NCBI GenBank assembly: GCA_913043285.1
Contig: CAJWML010000026.1
Location: forward strand, 1-41,532
Length of the DNA stretch: 41,532 bases
Direction: 5' to 3'
Source: CAKZNE01 sp002695025
GTDB lineage: Bacteria > Bacteroidota > Bacteroidia > Flavobacteriales > Schleiferiaceae
In this document: in pieces, positions 1-8,392 of the stretch
How the letters are laid out: every line of letters begins with the position of its first letter
How positions within the stretch are numbered: the first letter of the stretch is position 1
Made by a program: the position numbers and the translations under genes
The notes under the pieces: model-generated
Told to the model about the DNA's origin: nothing
The model's input: only the letters and a program-made list of their open reading frames with translations
The model's database searches: none

Positions 1-163
1 TAGGGGTTAAACATTTGCTTGGACTTGACACGGACTTACCATGGATTTGCCCTTCACCAACTAAATTACTTCAAGAATTAGGCGGTAGTTCTCTCTTGGG
101 TGTTGTTGCGGTAGAGTGCTTTATTTTGCTTTTGTTGCCCTGTTTTTTTGGCAGGTCAGGAAT
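1..163. other. left edge, no supportable gene
   Basis: This stretch lies downstream of the minus-strand gene that ends at 164. Neither strand holds a reading frame that looks like a protein. The only sizeable frame starts at TTG and has no recognisable motif. The element evidently continues past the left edge of the window. Confidence 0.5.
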
Positions 164-598
164 CTATCCTGCACCTGCTTCTTTCATCAAATCATAAAAT
201 ATGGCTTGTCTGGCGGTATCAATCATTTTTAGTGTGACCTTGATTTTTTGCTCGTTGGTGTCGAGTAGTTGAAGGGCTTGAATTGCCTTTTGAAATGCCT
301 GTGCTTTGCAGCTTGCTTTGGTAGAGCTTTCCCGGATCAGCTTTCGGATTTCATCAATAGTCACAAATGGAATCACGGAGCCTTTCAGGAGATAGTGAAA
401 GGATTTTGACCTCCACAATCCAAAGCATAGCCAAAAGAGAAATTCCCTGTCATCCTGGTTGTCGGTGATGCAAACAAAGCAATTTGTGCAAGCGTTGTTG
501 AGCGGTTTCCCGCTATTCAATCCTTTATTCAGGATAAAAAAGTGCGGCTGTTGGTAGCTGCTTTCCAGTCGGTGTGTTTTGATACGAAACGATTTCAT
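164..598 (-). CDS. mobile-element hypothetical protein (DUF6943-like)
   Basis: This is a protein of about 144 aa of unknown function. I recall similar proteins, with motifs like FFILNKGLNSGKPL and FLFWLCFGLWRSKSFHYLL followed by GSVIPF, as a family (DUF6943, from memory) common in Bacteroidota conjugative and integrative elements. The frame is open up to a TTG at 649, but the conserved part begins at MKSFRIKTH, so ATG at 598 is the best start; ATG at 610 is an alternative. The cysteine pair in NACTNCFVC may bind metal, which is inference only. There is no signal peptide or membrane segment. It lies on the same strand as the defence operon but is separated from it by about 1.8 kb with almost no genes. 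It supports the view that this end of the window is still inside a mobile element. No activity can be assigned. Confidence 0.6.
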   Translation of the reverse strand: MKSFRIKTHRLESSYQQPHFFILNKGLNSGKPLNNACTNCFVCITDNQDDREFLFWLCFGLWRSKSFHYLLKGSVIPFVTIDEIRKLIRESSTKASCKAQAFQKAIQALQLLDTNEQKIKVTLKMIDTARQAIFYDLMKEAGAG

Positions 599-697
599 AC
601 AGTGAGCCATTAAAGTTTTGCTCGCTGCGCTTCGCATAGATTTTTTCAAAAGAGAAAAGAAAAAAGGGAAAAAAAGAAAAGAGAAAGCTGACTTTTA

Positions 698-823
698 GGC
701 GGGTGAGGCTCGGCTGTCAAGGTTTTTGGGAAAAATACTACCCGAAGGGTGGAGATTTTTTTCAAAACCCGTAGGGCTTGACCTTGACTGTCCGAAAGTG
801 CGGTGGGCATGTGCGAGCCCGCC
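698..823. repeat. long imperfect palindrome, copy 1
   Basis: The outer arms GGCGGG (698-703) and CCCGCC (818-823) enclose a GTCAAGG/CCTTGAC pair and a central ACTACCC-gaa-GGGT stem near 738-750. The central 36 bases (728-763) are almost identical to 1089-1126 in copy 2. The two copies differ by two A residues and one base in the loop. The element could be a structured RNA, a REP-like repeat or a protein-binding DNA structure. Confidence 0.6.
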
Positions 824-1059
824 TATCTTTGCTTTTCTCTTTTTAAAATTTTCCCTTAACGAGTAAAAAAAAGAGCCCCCTAAAAAGGAAGCTCTGAAAG
901 GCACAACTCGAACCAAAAAACACGAAGCGTATAATCTGTGATACCACAACGCTGAATGCCTGCATAGAACGGAAGGCCTGAGGTGCGAACGCCCGCCAAC
1001 AACCACCGGCTGCCGAAACGGACTCTGAATAATAACTTAAACATAATGCCCTGTCAATA

Positions 1060-1173
1060 CAGGACGGTGCGATTGCAGCAAGGGCTGTGGGAAAAAAATA
1101 CTACCCGTAGGGTGGAGATTTTTTTCCCAAACAGGCGAAGCGAACCCTTGCAGCTCTCGCATCCGCACGCCTG
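1060..1173. repeat. long imperfect palindrome, copy 2
   Basis: The outer arms CAGG (1060-1063) and CCTG (1170-1173) enclose GGTGCG/CGCA..CGCAC-type pairing. Inside these, GCAGCAAGGG pairs with CCCTTGCAGC, then TGGGAAAAAAA pairs with TTTTTTTCCCA-like sequence, with a central CTACCC-gta-GGGT stem. The core matches copy 1, while the outer arms differ in sequence yet still pair. This is a covariation-like pattern. Confidence 0.6.
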
Positions 1174-1254
1174 TAACTTTGCTTTATGTTTGAGTTATTT
1201 ATTGACCTGAAACAAGGTCGAATTGAAGGATTAGAAAACTGGAATCTGTTTCTA

Positions 1255-1407
1255 TTAAGATGCTATTGCAAGCATGAAACACATAAACCCGATGAAAGCA
1301 ACAACCAGAATTTTAACCCATAAAGGACTGTCGGTATCTGTTTTGTAAACACCTTCTTCATCCCTGGGGAAAATCAAATAATAAAAGTCTTCAAATAGTT
1401 CTTTCAT
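1255..1407 (-). CDS. 50-aa single-pass membrane peptide
   Basis: This is a short open frame of 50 codons with ATG at 1407 and TAA at 1255-1257. The peptide begins MKELFEDFYYLIFPRDEEG and ends in one clear hydrophobic helix, residues 31-48 (VKILVVAFIGFMCFMLAI). The charged N-terminal half followed by a hydrophobic C-terminal segment suggests a tail-anchored inner-membrane peptide. Its composition is protein-like, unlike that of all the longer frames around it. It has the same orientation as the hypothetical gene at 164-598 and as the defence operon. I do not recognise a family and the function is unknown. No strong Shine-Dalgarno is seen, which is normal for Bacteroidota. Confidence 0.5.
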   Translation of the reverse strand: MKELFEDFYYLIFPRDEEGVYKTDTDSPLWVKILVVAFIGFMCFMLAIAS

Positions 1408-1787
1408 GGTCAACGAATTTACTGAATTGTGCGTTGGGAAAAAAGCGGGAAACGCAGGTAAACCAAGGCGAAGCCATTTCTGCGAGCCGCCTGCGAGCGG
1501 AGCAAGGGTGGTGGCTGCAAAAGCCCGAAGAATGAGGGCGGCAGACGCCTACCGTTTACGGCAGGGCTGGCGTGTTTTTTTGCATCAGGGTCGGCAAAGG
1601 CAAGGGTAGCGACTGAACGAAACGAAACGATTGTTGGAAAGGAATGGAGCAATAACTGCCTGCAAGAGTGTTGGCAGGGTTTGTAATTTTTGATTGGAGT
1701 ACAAACCCATTGGAGGAAGATTGCAGGCAGATTGCGGAATGACGGTGGGTTGGCTCGTGTAGTGAAGAGAAAGAGCTACGCTTGTGA

Positions 1788-1860
1788 GCGGTGCTGAAAG
1801 TGGCTGAATTGAAGGAATGAGGCACGAATGACTGAAATGAAGCGACTGAAAGCACATGGG
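1788..1860. repeat. 73-bp diverged direct repeat, copy A
   Basis: The block starts GCGGTGCTG and ends AAGCACATGGG. Aligned without gaps to 2274-2346 it matches at 58 of 73 positions by hand count. Identity is highest at both ends. Confidence 0.65.
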
Positions 1861-2273
1861 GGAAAGCAAAAAACATGACAGCCCGATCAGCCCGCAGCGA
1901 CCCGCAGGCGAGCAAAAACAATAAGCAGCGGCAGACCCCCAATAAAAAATAATGTGAGTGTAGCGAACACCTTAGAAGGGGTTTGGGGGGATGAAATAGC
2001 TGCGAGTGAGGAAGGAGAGAGTGTGTGAAGCAAAACAAGTGAACGGCAGTGAGTGAGCACCTACTGGAGCGCAAACGAACTGGTAAGTGAACGGTATATG
2101 CAAGGGCGACCGAAGGGAGTGCATTTCACCCTTGCAGATATGTTTTTGCGGAACAAAACGGAACGACTGACGAACACCGCTTTACCTGCGTTGGGGGGTG
2201 CGTTGGGAAAAGCAAGTGTGGCACGGTATGGAATGTAGCGCAGCGGAATGGAATAACGGGCTACTCTTGCTGT

Positions 2274-2346
2274 GCGGTGCTGGAAGTGGGTGAATGAAGA
2301 GAGTGAGGTACGAACGAACGGAATGAACCTACTGGAAGCACATGGG
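2274..2346. repeat. 73-bp diverged direct repeat, copy B
   Basis: This is the partner of 1788-1860, with the same length and the same conserved ends. It lies about 57 bp beyond the stop codon of the DUF262/HNH gene, so it would be in the 3' untranslated region of the defence operon if no terminator intervenes. Confidence 0.65.
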
Positions 2347-2402
2347 TGCGGGTGGGCAAATGTGCGGTGGGTATTCCGTATCGAATTTGAAAACCTTAAT
2401 CT

Positions 2403-4487
2403 CTAAACTGATTCGACCTGTTCTTCAAAAGCTTGTTCAATGAGATCCATTATGTAATCAAGTTGAGAGAGATTTTCAAGACCAACTTCTACATCACCAT
2501 TTCCCCAACGGCCTAAACCAGAAACGTCTTTGCAGAATCCTTTTGGGTCTTTGATTTTGTCGAATTGAGTATTCAAGGAAAGTCTTAGGCGTTTCTTCTG
2601 AGGTACAATATCAACGAAGTTTGTTTGGGCTTTAAAAGCGATGTAAAGCTTTTTAAACTCCCCTCTTACTGTGGCATCAAGATTTAGGATTCTCTTTTCC
2701 AACTGTCGATAAAGGTCAAGCATTTCACCTTGTAGATGGTCATAATGTTCAATGCTGTAAACAGAATGCTCCTTAACTTCTTCCGGCTCTTTGTATAGAT
2801 TTAATTTATCCTCTGAGAGTGTGGGTTCTTTCCATACAAGACAAGCTCTGTCAGCTAATTTCGATGCCCTTCTCAAAATAGCTTCTTCATTCCATTTTGC
2901 TTCAGCTCTTACTGATTCGTTTAGGAATAGAGGACTTGTATCAAATCCACCTGGAATAGTTTTCTTATCGCTGAAAGGTCTGTCAGATAGTTCGGAGTTA
3001 TACCCGGTTAAAGATAAATTACCTAAACTGTGAAGATATTTTGCCTTGGTTCGTTCCCAATCCTCACCTAATTCATTTTGCCATTGAATAGAGACATTTT
3101 GATTTTGAGGTAGAATGTGTTCAATGGTGTAATTTTCAGCATTTACAAGTTCCTTGCGGTTGTGGTTTTCTAAAGACTCAAGTAAGTAATTCCGGGAGCG
3201 GAAATTGTAAACGTCTTTGATTTGTAACTCTTTTGAAAATTCAGTGTCAGATGGAAATCTTCTGTATCCATCCATTAAAATGAATGCAGCTTTAACAGAT
3301 TCGAGATACGTTTCTCTCTTGATTCTTTTGTAGAGAGTTGCAAAGGTTTTATTGAGGCTGTTTGTTGGTATTCCGCAAATAGCTCTTCTGAATACATAGT
3401 TCGATACCATCCCGATTATCTCAATGAACTCTTCTTTGTTGATTTGTTCATCTTCGAAATCACCATATACAGCCAATAGGAATGGGTATGATGTATCAAT
3501 TTTAAGTTTGGTAATTTCCTTTAGTTTTTTAGCGATGGCCGGGTCTTCTTCTTTGAGTAAAGCAATGCGAACGTAATATTTGGCATAGCGATGTAAACTC
3601 TTAACGGCTTCCTCAACTGATTTAAAGCCATTCTTTGACCCAAGAAATTTTTTGTAAACTTCGTAAACCTGATCAATACGAGGTATTGATGCTTCTTTCA
3701 TTGTTAGATAGTCCCGAATGAACCAAGCAAGCGAGCCAATATTTTCACCAAAGCTTTGCTCCATTGGAAACCAATATCTCTCGTAAAGGTCATTCTGTTT
3801 ATCCATAGGCTGCCCCATCAAAATATAGTTCCTAATCAAATCAGCTTGTGAGAGGTCAAGTCCTGTGGAATTAAGGCTTTCAAAGATTAACTGAGGGTTG
3901 TCCTTGTCACGCTCTAAGATGACATCAACAATAATCAGTTTCTTAATTCCGTGATAAACAGCTAAGGCATTCTCTTTATGGATTTTCCCTTTGAAGAAAT
4001 TGTAATTCTCCAATACTTTTTTGGAATGGCTCGATGTCATTTCCATTTCATCAACCAAGTTCGTGTAAGTGGTCTTGTCTTTTCGGGTCAGGAGTAGCTT
4101 AAATCTTGAATCGTCCTTGCGATGTTTGTTTATGAGATAAGTCTCTTGGATTTCTTCCCAAGTTTCATCCTCAAGCGTGAAATCAGGGTGTTCTTTCAAA
4201 AAATGAGTTAAAGCCAAAAGAAGCAATGAAACAGTAGTTAATCGCTGTTGCCCATCAATAACAAGTAACTCGGGAACACTCGTTACAGGGGATGTACCCG
4301 GTTTGAAGTACACAATAGAACCAATGAAATGTGATAGCTCTGATTCGTCATTACCGATTCTTTCAATATCAAGGAAAAGTTGCTGGCATTGTTTCAAGTG
4401 CCAAGAATAGGTTCTTTGGTAAATCGGAATTGTGAATTGCTTCTTGCCATCCAAAAGGCTCAATAGCTGGGCTTGTGTTGCTTCCAT
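2403..4487 (-). CDS. GmrSD-type DUF262-DUF1524(HNH)-DUF5655 nuclease, next to Argonaute
   Basis: This is a 694-aa protein that combines GmrS- and GmrD-like halves in one chain. The N-terminal DUF262 domain has IPIYQRTYSW (residues 20-29), DGQQRLTT (78-85) and FESLNSTGLDLSQADLI (202-218). In this family the domain hydrolyses nucleotides and gates the nuclease. The DUF1524 domain carries the HNH signature IEHILPQNQ (455-463) with the downstream LGNLSLTGYNSELSDRPF (488-505). The C-terminal part (about 590-690) resembles DUF5655, often found on such enzymes. Characterised GmrSD proteins are type IV enzymes that cut modified phage DNA. Here the gene is the last of the operon, 20 bp after the Argonaute stop, so it may instead act as the Argonaute's effector; that is inference. 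All visible catalytic motifs are intact, so it is probably an active enzyme. Confidence 0.9.
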   Translation of the reverse strand: MEATQAQLLSLLDGKKQFTIPIYQRTYSWHLKQCQQLFLDIERIGNDESELSHFIGSIVYFKPGTSPVTSVPELLVIDGQQRLTTVSLLLLALTHFLKEHPDFTLEDETWEEIQETYLINKHRKDDSRFKLLLTRKDKTTYTNLVDEMEMTSSHSKKVLENYNFFKGKIHKENALAVYHGIKKLIIVDVILERDKDNPQLIFESLNSTGLDLSQADLIRNYILMGQPMDKQNDLYERYWFPMEQSFGENIGSLAWFIRDYLTMKEASIPRIDQVYEVYKKFLGSKNGFKSVEEAVKSLHRYAKYYVRIALLKEEDPAIAKKLKEITKLKIDTSYPFLLAVYGDFEDEQINKEEFIEIIGMVSNYVFRRAICGIPTNSLNKTFATLYKRIKRETYLESVKAAFILMDGYRRFPSDTEFSKELQIKDVYNFRSRNYLLESLENHNRKELVNAENYTIEHILPQNQNVSIQWQNELGEDWERTKAKYLHSLGNLSLTGYNSELSDRPFSDKKTIPGGFDTSPLFLNESVRAEAKWNEEAILRRASKLADRACLVWKEPTLSEDKLNLYKEPEEVKEHSVYSIEHYDHLQGEMLDLYRQLEKRILNLDATVRGEFKKLYIAFKAQTNFVDIVPQKKRLRLSLNTQFDKIKDPKGFCKDVSGLGRWGNGDVEVGLENLSQLDYIMDLIEQAFEEQVESV

Positions 4488-4507
4488 TGTTTTCTAAAAT
4501 CGTTTCA

Positions 4508-6607
4508 TTATAAAAACCAAAGATTGTCTTTACCGTAATCAGGAATCTCGTTGCCCTCAAAGTATGGTAGCATTTCTGCAACCATTTCAGGATACTTGAT
4601 TGTTACGGGCAAATTTTGTTGTCTTACTGACTTCCAGTACATACGACTGAATTGATATACCTGATCGATAAGCTCTTTTACTGTTTTGTAATCATCAACC
4701 AATTCAGGGTTGGAGCAATTAATCTTGAGCTTTACCGGAAATGAAAACCCGTCATTGAAATTGAACTCCGATGCTGAATACCTGGTATTGTTGAATAATA
4801 AAAACCTGTTGTAACCTAATTTGATGAATGTGCCACTTACTGGCATCAAATCTTTCCAGTCCAAATCAAAGGCAACAATATCGGAGGATTCAGTTTTGTT
4901 GATGGTGACGATAAAGACCGGAATATTCAATTCCAATTCTTTCAGGCCGTTTTCAATGGGTTCGACTTCCTCTCTACTCATATCTTTATAGAAGTGAATT
5001 ACAAGCCTTCTGATTCCAGAATTTACATTCACATAGTCTTTAACTGCTCTTAGGATTGAACCTGCCAACTCTTTTGTTTGGTCTTTCTGAAAACATTCAA
5101 AGCGGTTGAACTTCCCTGTATTGGAGAAACTGAAAGCACTACCAATATATTGGATGTCAACTTCTGTGTGCTTGAATGCTCCAACTCCAACAATCAATTC
5201 ATTCTTCAGTTTTGTGTCCAACCTCCACGGAGTGCCATTGAGCTTTGCGAGAATGGCAATTGCGATATTTGGCAAGCTGAAATGATACTTGTCGTTGGTA
5301 ATCACTTTATCGGGATCTATCACCTGAGAGGAAACTCCTTTTTTTAATAGAAGCTCTTTCAGCTTATAGTACACCAATCGCTGGGATTTGACTGGAACAT
5401 TTTTGCTAATTGGGGTAATGTAAATGGCTATGTGCTGAATGTCAGTATCAAAGTCCTTGTTGTTGATTTGCTCGTACAGTTCCGGCCAAGGGTTATCCCT
5501 ATCTTTAAAATAAATTGCGAGTTCTTTATCTGGATGATAAGGGGTATGAATGAACTTTGATAGCCCCCTAAAGCCGCTGAGTTTGCCATTAAAGTAGTTG
5601 TGAATTTTTGCCGCTACTTCTTTATCATCTTCATGGAGAATGAAAAAGAAGTGAATCTTTGATGATGGGCTTAACTCGAAAGGACCATTTTCAGTAATGC
5701 CATAATACGGCACATGATGTAGTTTTTGATTTCCAAATACGAGTTTGTTGCTGGACTTTTCTATTGAGCCAATGCGAACTTCATCTACTGGAATAAACCC
5801 TTTAGAGGATAGCGGAATGATAGCTTTAAACTCGTCATTATTAAGCTGCTCTCTGTAAAATTTATCAATTGCCGTTTTGAACTTCTTGTATTTGTTCGTT
5901 TTGTCCGGGGCTTCTGTTTCTTGGTGCAAAGCATCCCTAATTTCAAAATTCCAAACAGGATAAACCTTATCGTAATTTCTTTTACCGTCATCCGGTAGTT
6001 CATCAAAGCGGTGAAGTCCTTTTTCATAGACTACCCAATTGAATGCCTTTACTGGTACTTCCTCAAATAACTCTGATACTGGTGTTTTGAAAATCTTTGA
6101 CTTGCCTTCAAATGTGACCAATAATTCAAGGCTGTTGGAAACTGTCCTGAACTGCACTTTCAAAGAAAAACGGTCAAAGGTTTTGTATATCCCTTCCTTG
6201 TCTTGTGTATCGCTTGGCAACCAAACTTCTGTATCGCTTACAAAATTGGGTTTGACCAAACAGCCCATTGACTTGAAATGGTTATGTATTAGAGAATTGT
6301 AATACCGTTTGAGAATGGAGGAAGACAATGCGGAATTTGAAACCATAACGGATTTTTCAATTCCTTCATCAGTAGTGATTTTCTCATAGGTTGGTGTAGT
6401 TGGCTTAGTGACTGGAATGAAACCTCCGATTTCTTGGCAAAACGAAGTGTAGTAATGTTCCTGTTCTGCATACTTATCAATGACCTCATCAGGAACCAAT
6501 GAATGATAAATTCGTGTAGTTCCTTCTTGCTCCTTATCCGAAAAATAGAAGGTGAGCGAATCGCTCGGGTGATTGAATGTTAGTATGTTGAAACAGTGCT
6601 TGGGCAT
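4508..6607 (-). CDS. long prokaryotic Argonaute, slicer tetrad apparently lost
   Basis: This 699-aa protein has the length of a full pAgo (N, PAZ, MID and PIWI). The MID region (about 390-465) keeps the 5'-phosphate pocket pattern Y414-K415, Q428 and K455. The PIWI domain (about 466-699) has LIVGVGAF (471-478) where active enzymes read GID, so G476 replaces the first catalytic Asp. E513 lies at the spacing expected of the glutamate finger. HFYKDM (538-543) stands where HRDG is usual, and YPEMVAE (672-678) occupies the last tetrad site. The usual C-terminal features LPVTIKYPE and a hydrophobic end (WFL) are present. I infer guide binding without target cleavage, as in long-B pAgos, which work through partner proteins. 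It starts 15 bp after the AlwI-family gene and ends 20 bp before the DUF262/HNH gene. The guide and target types cannot be told from sequence. Confidence 0.9.
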   Translation of the reverse strand: MPKHCFNILTFNHPSDSLTFYFSDKEQEGTTRIYHSLVPDEVIDKYAEQEHYYTSFCQEIGGFIPVTKPTTPTYEKITTDEGIEKSVMVSNSALSSSILKRYYNSLIHNHFKSMGCLVKPNFVSDTEVWLPSDTQDKEGIYKTFDRFSLKVQFRTVSNSLELLVTFEGKSKIFKTPVSELFEEVPVKAFNWVVYEKGLHRFDELPDDGKRNYDKVYPVWNFEIRDALHQETEAPDKTNKYKKFKTAIDKFYREQLNNDEFKAIIPLSSKGFIPVDEVRIGSIEKSSNKLVFGNQKLHHVPYYGITENGPFELSPSSKIHFFFILHEDDKEVAAKIHNYFNGKLSGFRGLSKFIHTPYHPDKELAIYFKDRDNPWPELYEQINNKDFDTDIQHIAIYITPISKNVPVKSQRLVYYKLKELLLKKGVSSQVIDPDKVITNDKYHFSLPNIAIAILAKLNGTPWRLDTKLKNELIVGVGAFKHTEVDIQYIGSAFSFSNTGKFNRFECFQKDQTKELAGSILRAVKDYVNVNSGIRRLVIHFYKDMSREEVEPIENGLKELELNIPVFIVTINKTESSDIVAFDLDWKDLMPVSGTFIKLGYNRFLLFNNTRYSASEFNFNDGFSFPVKLKINCSNPELVDDYKTVKELIDQVYQFSRMYWKSVRQQNLPVTIKYPEMVAEMLPYFEGNEIPDYGKDNLWFL

Positions 6608-6622
6608 TTGAGTTTTGGAAGT

Positions 6623-8374
6623 TTAGACTGCTAAAATTCGACTTTTCCAAATGTTGACCTCATTTGAAATAGATAATTTCCATTGAGGGGCCCTAACATT
6701 TCTGATCACCAAGCATCTTTCTATAAGATTTTTAAATTCTGCGTTAGTGTATCTTCTTGATGTTAAGCCGTCAATTGCGTTTATAAAATCTGTCAGATTC
6801 ATAGGCACGATATTCACGAACTCTTCTTCGTCCATCTTGTACCAAACCCCAATCCTAAATGTCTCTGCTACATTGTTATCTACAGTAGGTGCTATGAATA
6901 AGCAATATACATCCTTGTCAGGGTACAGCTCCTTGTATTGTACAGTGTGTCTTCTAACTGGTTCACTTTCTACTGCCATTTGACGGTGAGAAGTGGTTAG
7001 CGTTACTTCAACAACAAGGACGTATGTATCAAATTCAAATAACAAATCAGAACCACCACCCGGAGCTGTATTTCGTGGGTGAAAATCTTGATCTACAGGG
7101 AATCTTCTGGTAGAATGAACAGGTGAAATTATTTCATCAATTGCGAGAAAACTTCTCCAAACTGCCCACTCTAAATAGGCTGGTCTATCGTCAATTTCTG
7201 GTCCATCTGGAATAGATTGACCATTCAATACTTTAAGATAATTTAGGATATCTGCGATGGCTTCTGGGGTCTGCTGTTCATTTGCAAAATCTTCTTCACG
7301 TTCCCAGTTATTATATTCGATAAGTTGAAGTCTTACCCTTTGTATATCTACGATGTCTGAGCCAAGAGATAACCTATTAGCTTCAGCTAATAGTGGATTA
7401 GACCTATCTCTTATCCCATTTTTGAGTGTATTGACCTCTTGCAGAGCAAAATCCTTTTGGTCTGTTGGAAGAGGAAAGTTGTTTTTGTAATAAGCTTCTA
7501 AATAACTTGCTGGGTTTGTTGAAAACAAGAAGGTTGGTTCTGATTGTAAAAGAACTTCAACAAAAGCTAGCTTATTAGACCTAATAACTATAGTCTGCCC
7601 AATTCTAGAAAACAAACCTGAAAGGGAAAAATATCGGAATGTTGTATCAGAATAGTCACTAACCACAGAGTTAGGATTAATACCTATTTCTTGACCTAAT
7701 TCTTCTTTGTATCTATGCTTTAACTCCCTTGATTCACGAGCATTAGAACAAGCCGCTAATAACCTTCTATATTCAAGTACTTCGTCCACTATCTGTTGTG
7801 GCAGTCCCTCAGTATGATTTCTGAATTTTTGTAGAAATAAGCCAGTTTCAAATTTATTTAAGCCATCATGACCTCCTTGCTGAAGTAGTAACAGAACTTG
7901 TAATAAAAGAATAAACGGTTTCATTGAACCGTCCGGAAAGCTACCTTCCAAAGCATTTGGCAATTCGTAACATACGAATTGTCGAGTATAGATTTCTTCA
8001 ATCTCTGGAATTGAACCTGCACTAATCAATTTACGACCAGCGGGAGTTATCTCGTAATTAGAAGTGATTTCTGGTAAGCCAATTGATGGAAAGAATTGAT
8101 CAGGTGAGAGTCGATTTCCTGAAATATTATACTTTTCATAGCTGATGAAGCCTAATTGATAAAATGCTGCTCTCCATTTTCTACCATTCCAGTCTGAAGG
8201 TTCACCGTCAAATTCAAGAACCTCTCTCTCCTTTAACTTACCATGCAACCGAGCTTCAATATCAGAGCCTTTGGCGTTTCCAGAAAACCCCTCCTCTACA
8301 AATACACGAAGAGCATTTTCAATCCTTTTTGGGTTTCTTACTGTGGTATTCCCTATATTCCAAACGTTTGGCAT
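6623..8374 (-). CDS. AlwI/Nt.BspD6I-family type IIS restriction endonuclease
   Basis: This 583-aa protein begins VWNIGNTTVRNPKRI, the hallmark N-terminus of the AlwI family, followed by GEPSDWNGRKWRAAFYQLGF (57-76). The nuclease centre lies in the C-terminal third: E402, D443 (GGGSDLLFEF), E456 (VVEVTLT) and E469. These match the order and the 13-residue spacing of the D456/E469/E482 site reported for Nt.BspD6I. Enzymes of this family bind short asymmetric sites (GGATC for AlwI) and cut or nick a few bases downstream, often needing a second subunit for the other strand. The length equals that of the large subunit. It lies 18 bp after a second nuclease gene and 15 bp before the Argonaute. The target is inferred only; GATC-containing DNA would fit the Dam-type methylase nearby. 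Confidence 0.88.
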   Translation of the reverse strand: MPNVWNIGNTTVRNPKRIENALRVFVEEGFSGNAKGSDIEARLHGKLKEREVLEFDGEPSDWNGRKWRAAFYQLGFISYEKYNISGNRLSPDQFFPSIGLPEITSNYEITPAGRKLISAGSIPEIEEIYTRQFVCYELPNALEGSFPDGSMKPFILLLQVLLLLQQGGHDGLNKFETGLFLQKFRNHTEGLPQQIVDEVLEYRRLLAACSNARESRELKHRYKEELGQEIGINPNSVVSDYSDTTFRYFSLSGLFSRIGQTIVIRSNKLAFVEVLLQSEPTFLFSTNPASYLEAYYKNNFPLPTDQKDFALQEVNTLKNGIRDRSNPLLAEANRLSLGSDIVDIQRVRLQLIEYNNWEREEDFANEQQTPEAIADILNYLKVLNGQSIPDGPEIDDRPAYLEWAVWRSFLAIDEIISPVHSTRRFPVDQDFHPRNTAPGGGSDLLFEFDTYVLVVEVTLTTSHRQMAVESEPVRRHTVQYKELYPDKDVYCLFIAPTVDNNVAETFRIGVWYKMDEEEFVNIVPMNLTDFINAIDGLTSRRYTNAEFKNLIERCLVIRNVRAPQWKLSISNEVNIWKSRILAV

Positions 8375-8392
8375 ATGTTTTAATAAAAGATT

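Larger units (their letters stand above)
650..1254. other. non-coding stretch with two palindromic elements
   Basis: No convincing coding frame is visible on either strand; the 103-aa minus frame and the 75-aa plus frame have compositions unlike proteins. The stretch contains two related long imperfect palindromes (698-823 and 1060-1173). Between them is an A-rich spacer with a short hairpin (GAGC near 874 pairing with GCTC near 893). Confidence 0.55.
1408..2402. other. about 1 kb purine-rich non-coding region with diverged repeats
   Basis: The plus strand is rich in short GAATG, GAGTG and GAGCG words, and every open frame across it reads as low-complexity protein-unlike sequence. Two 73-bp blocks (1788-1860 and 2274-2346) are diverged direct copies. 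The 14-mer GTGCGTTGGGAAAA occurs at 1429-1442 and again at 2198-2211. The region sits at the 3' end of the defence operon. It could hold a large non-coding RNA, a transfer origin or gene debris; nothing here decides between these. Confidence 0.5.

Noticed and set aside
15..197. 60-aa plus frame at the left edge
   Set aside because: It starts at TTG and has no motif. It also runs against the only supported neighbouring gene and overlaps its end.
1556..2074. 172-aa minus-strand frame in the left non-coding region
   Set aside because: Its Ser/Phe/Leu/His-rich composition is low complexity and it has no domain. It is a shadow of the purine-rich plus strand.
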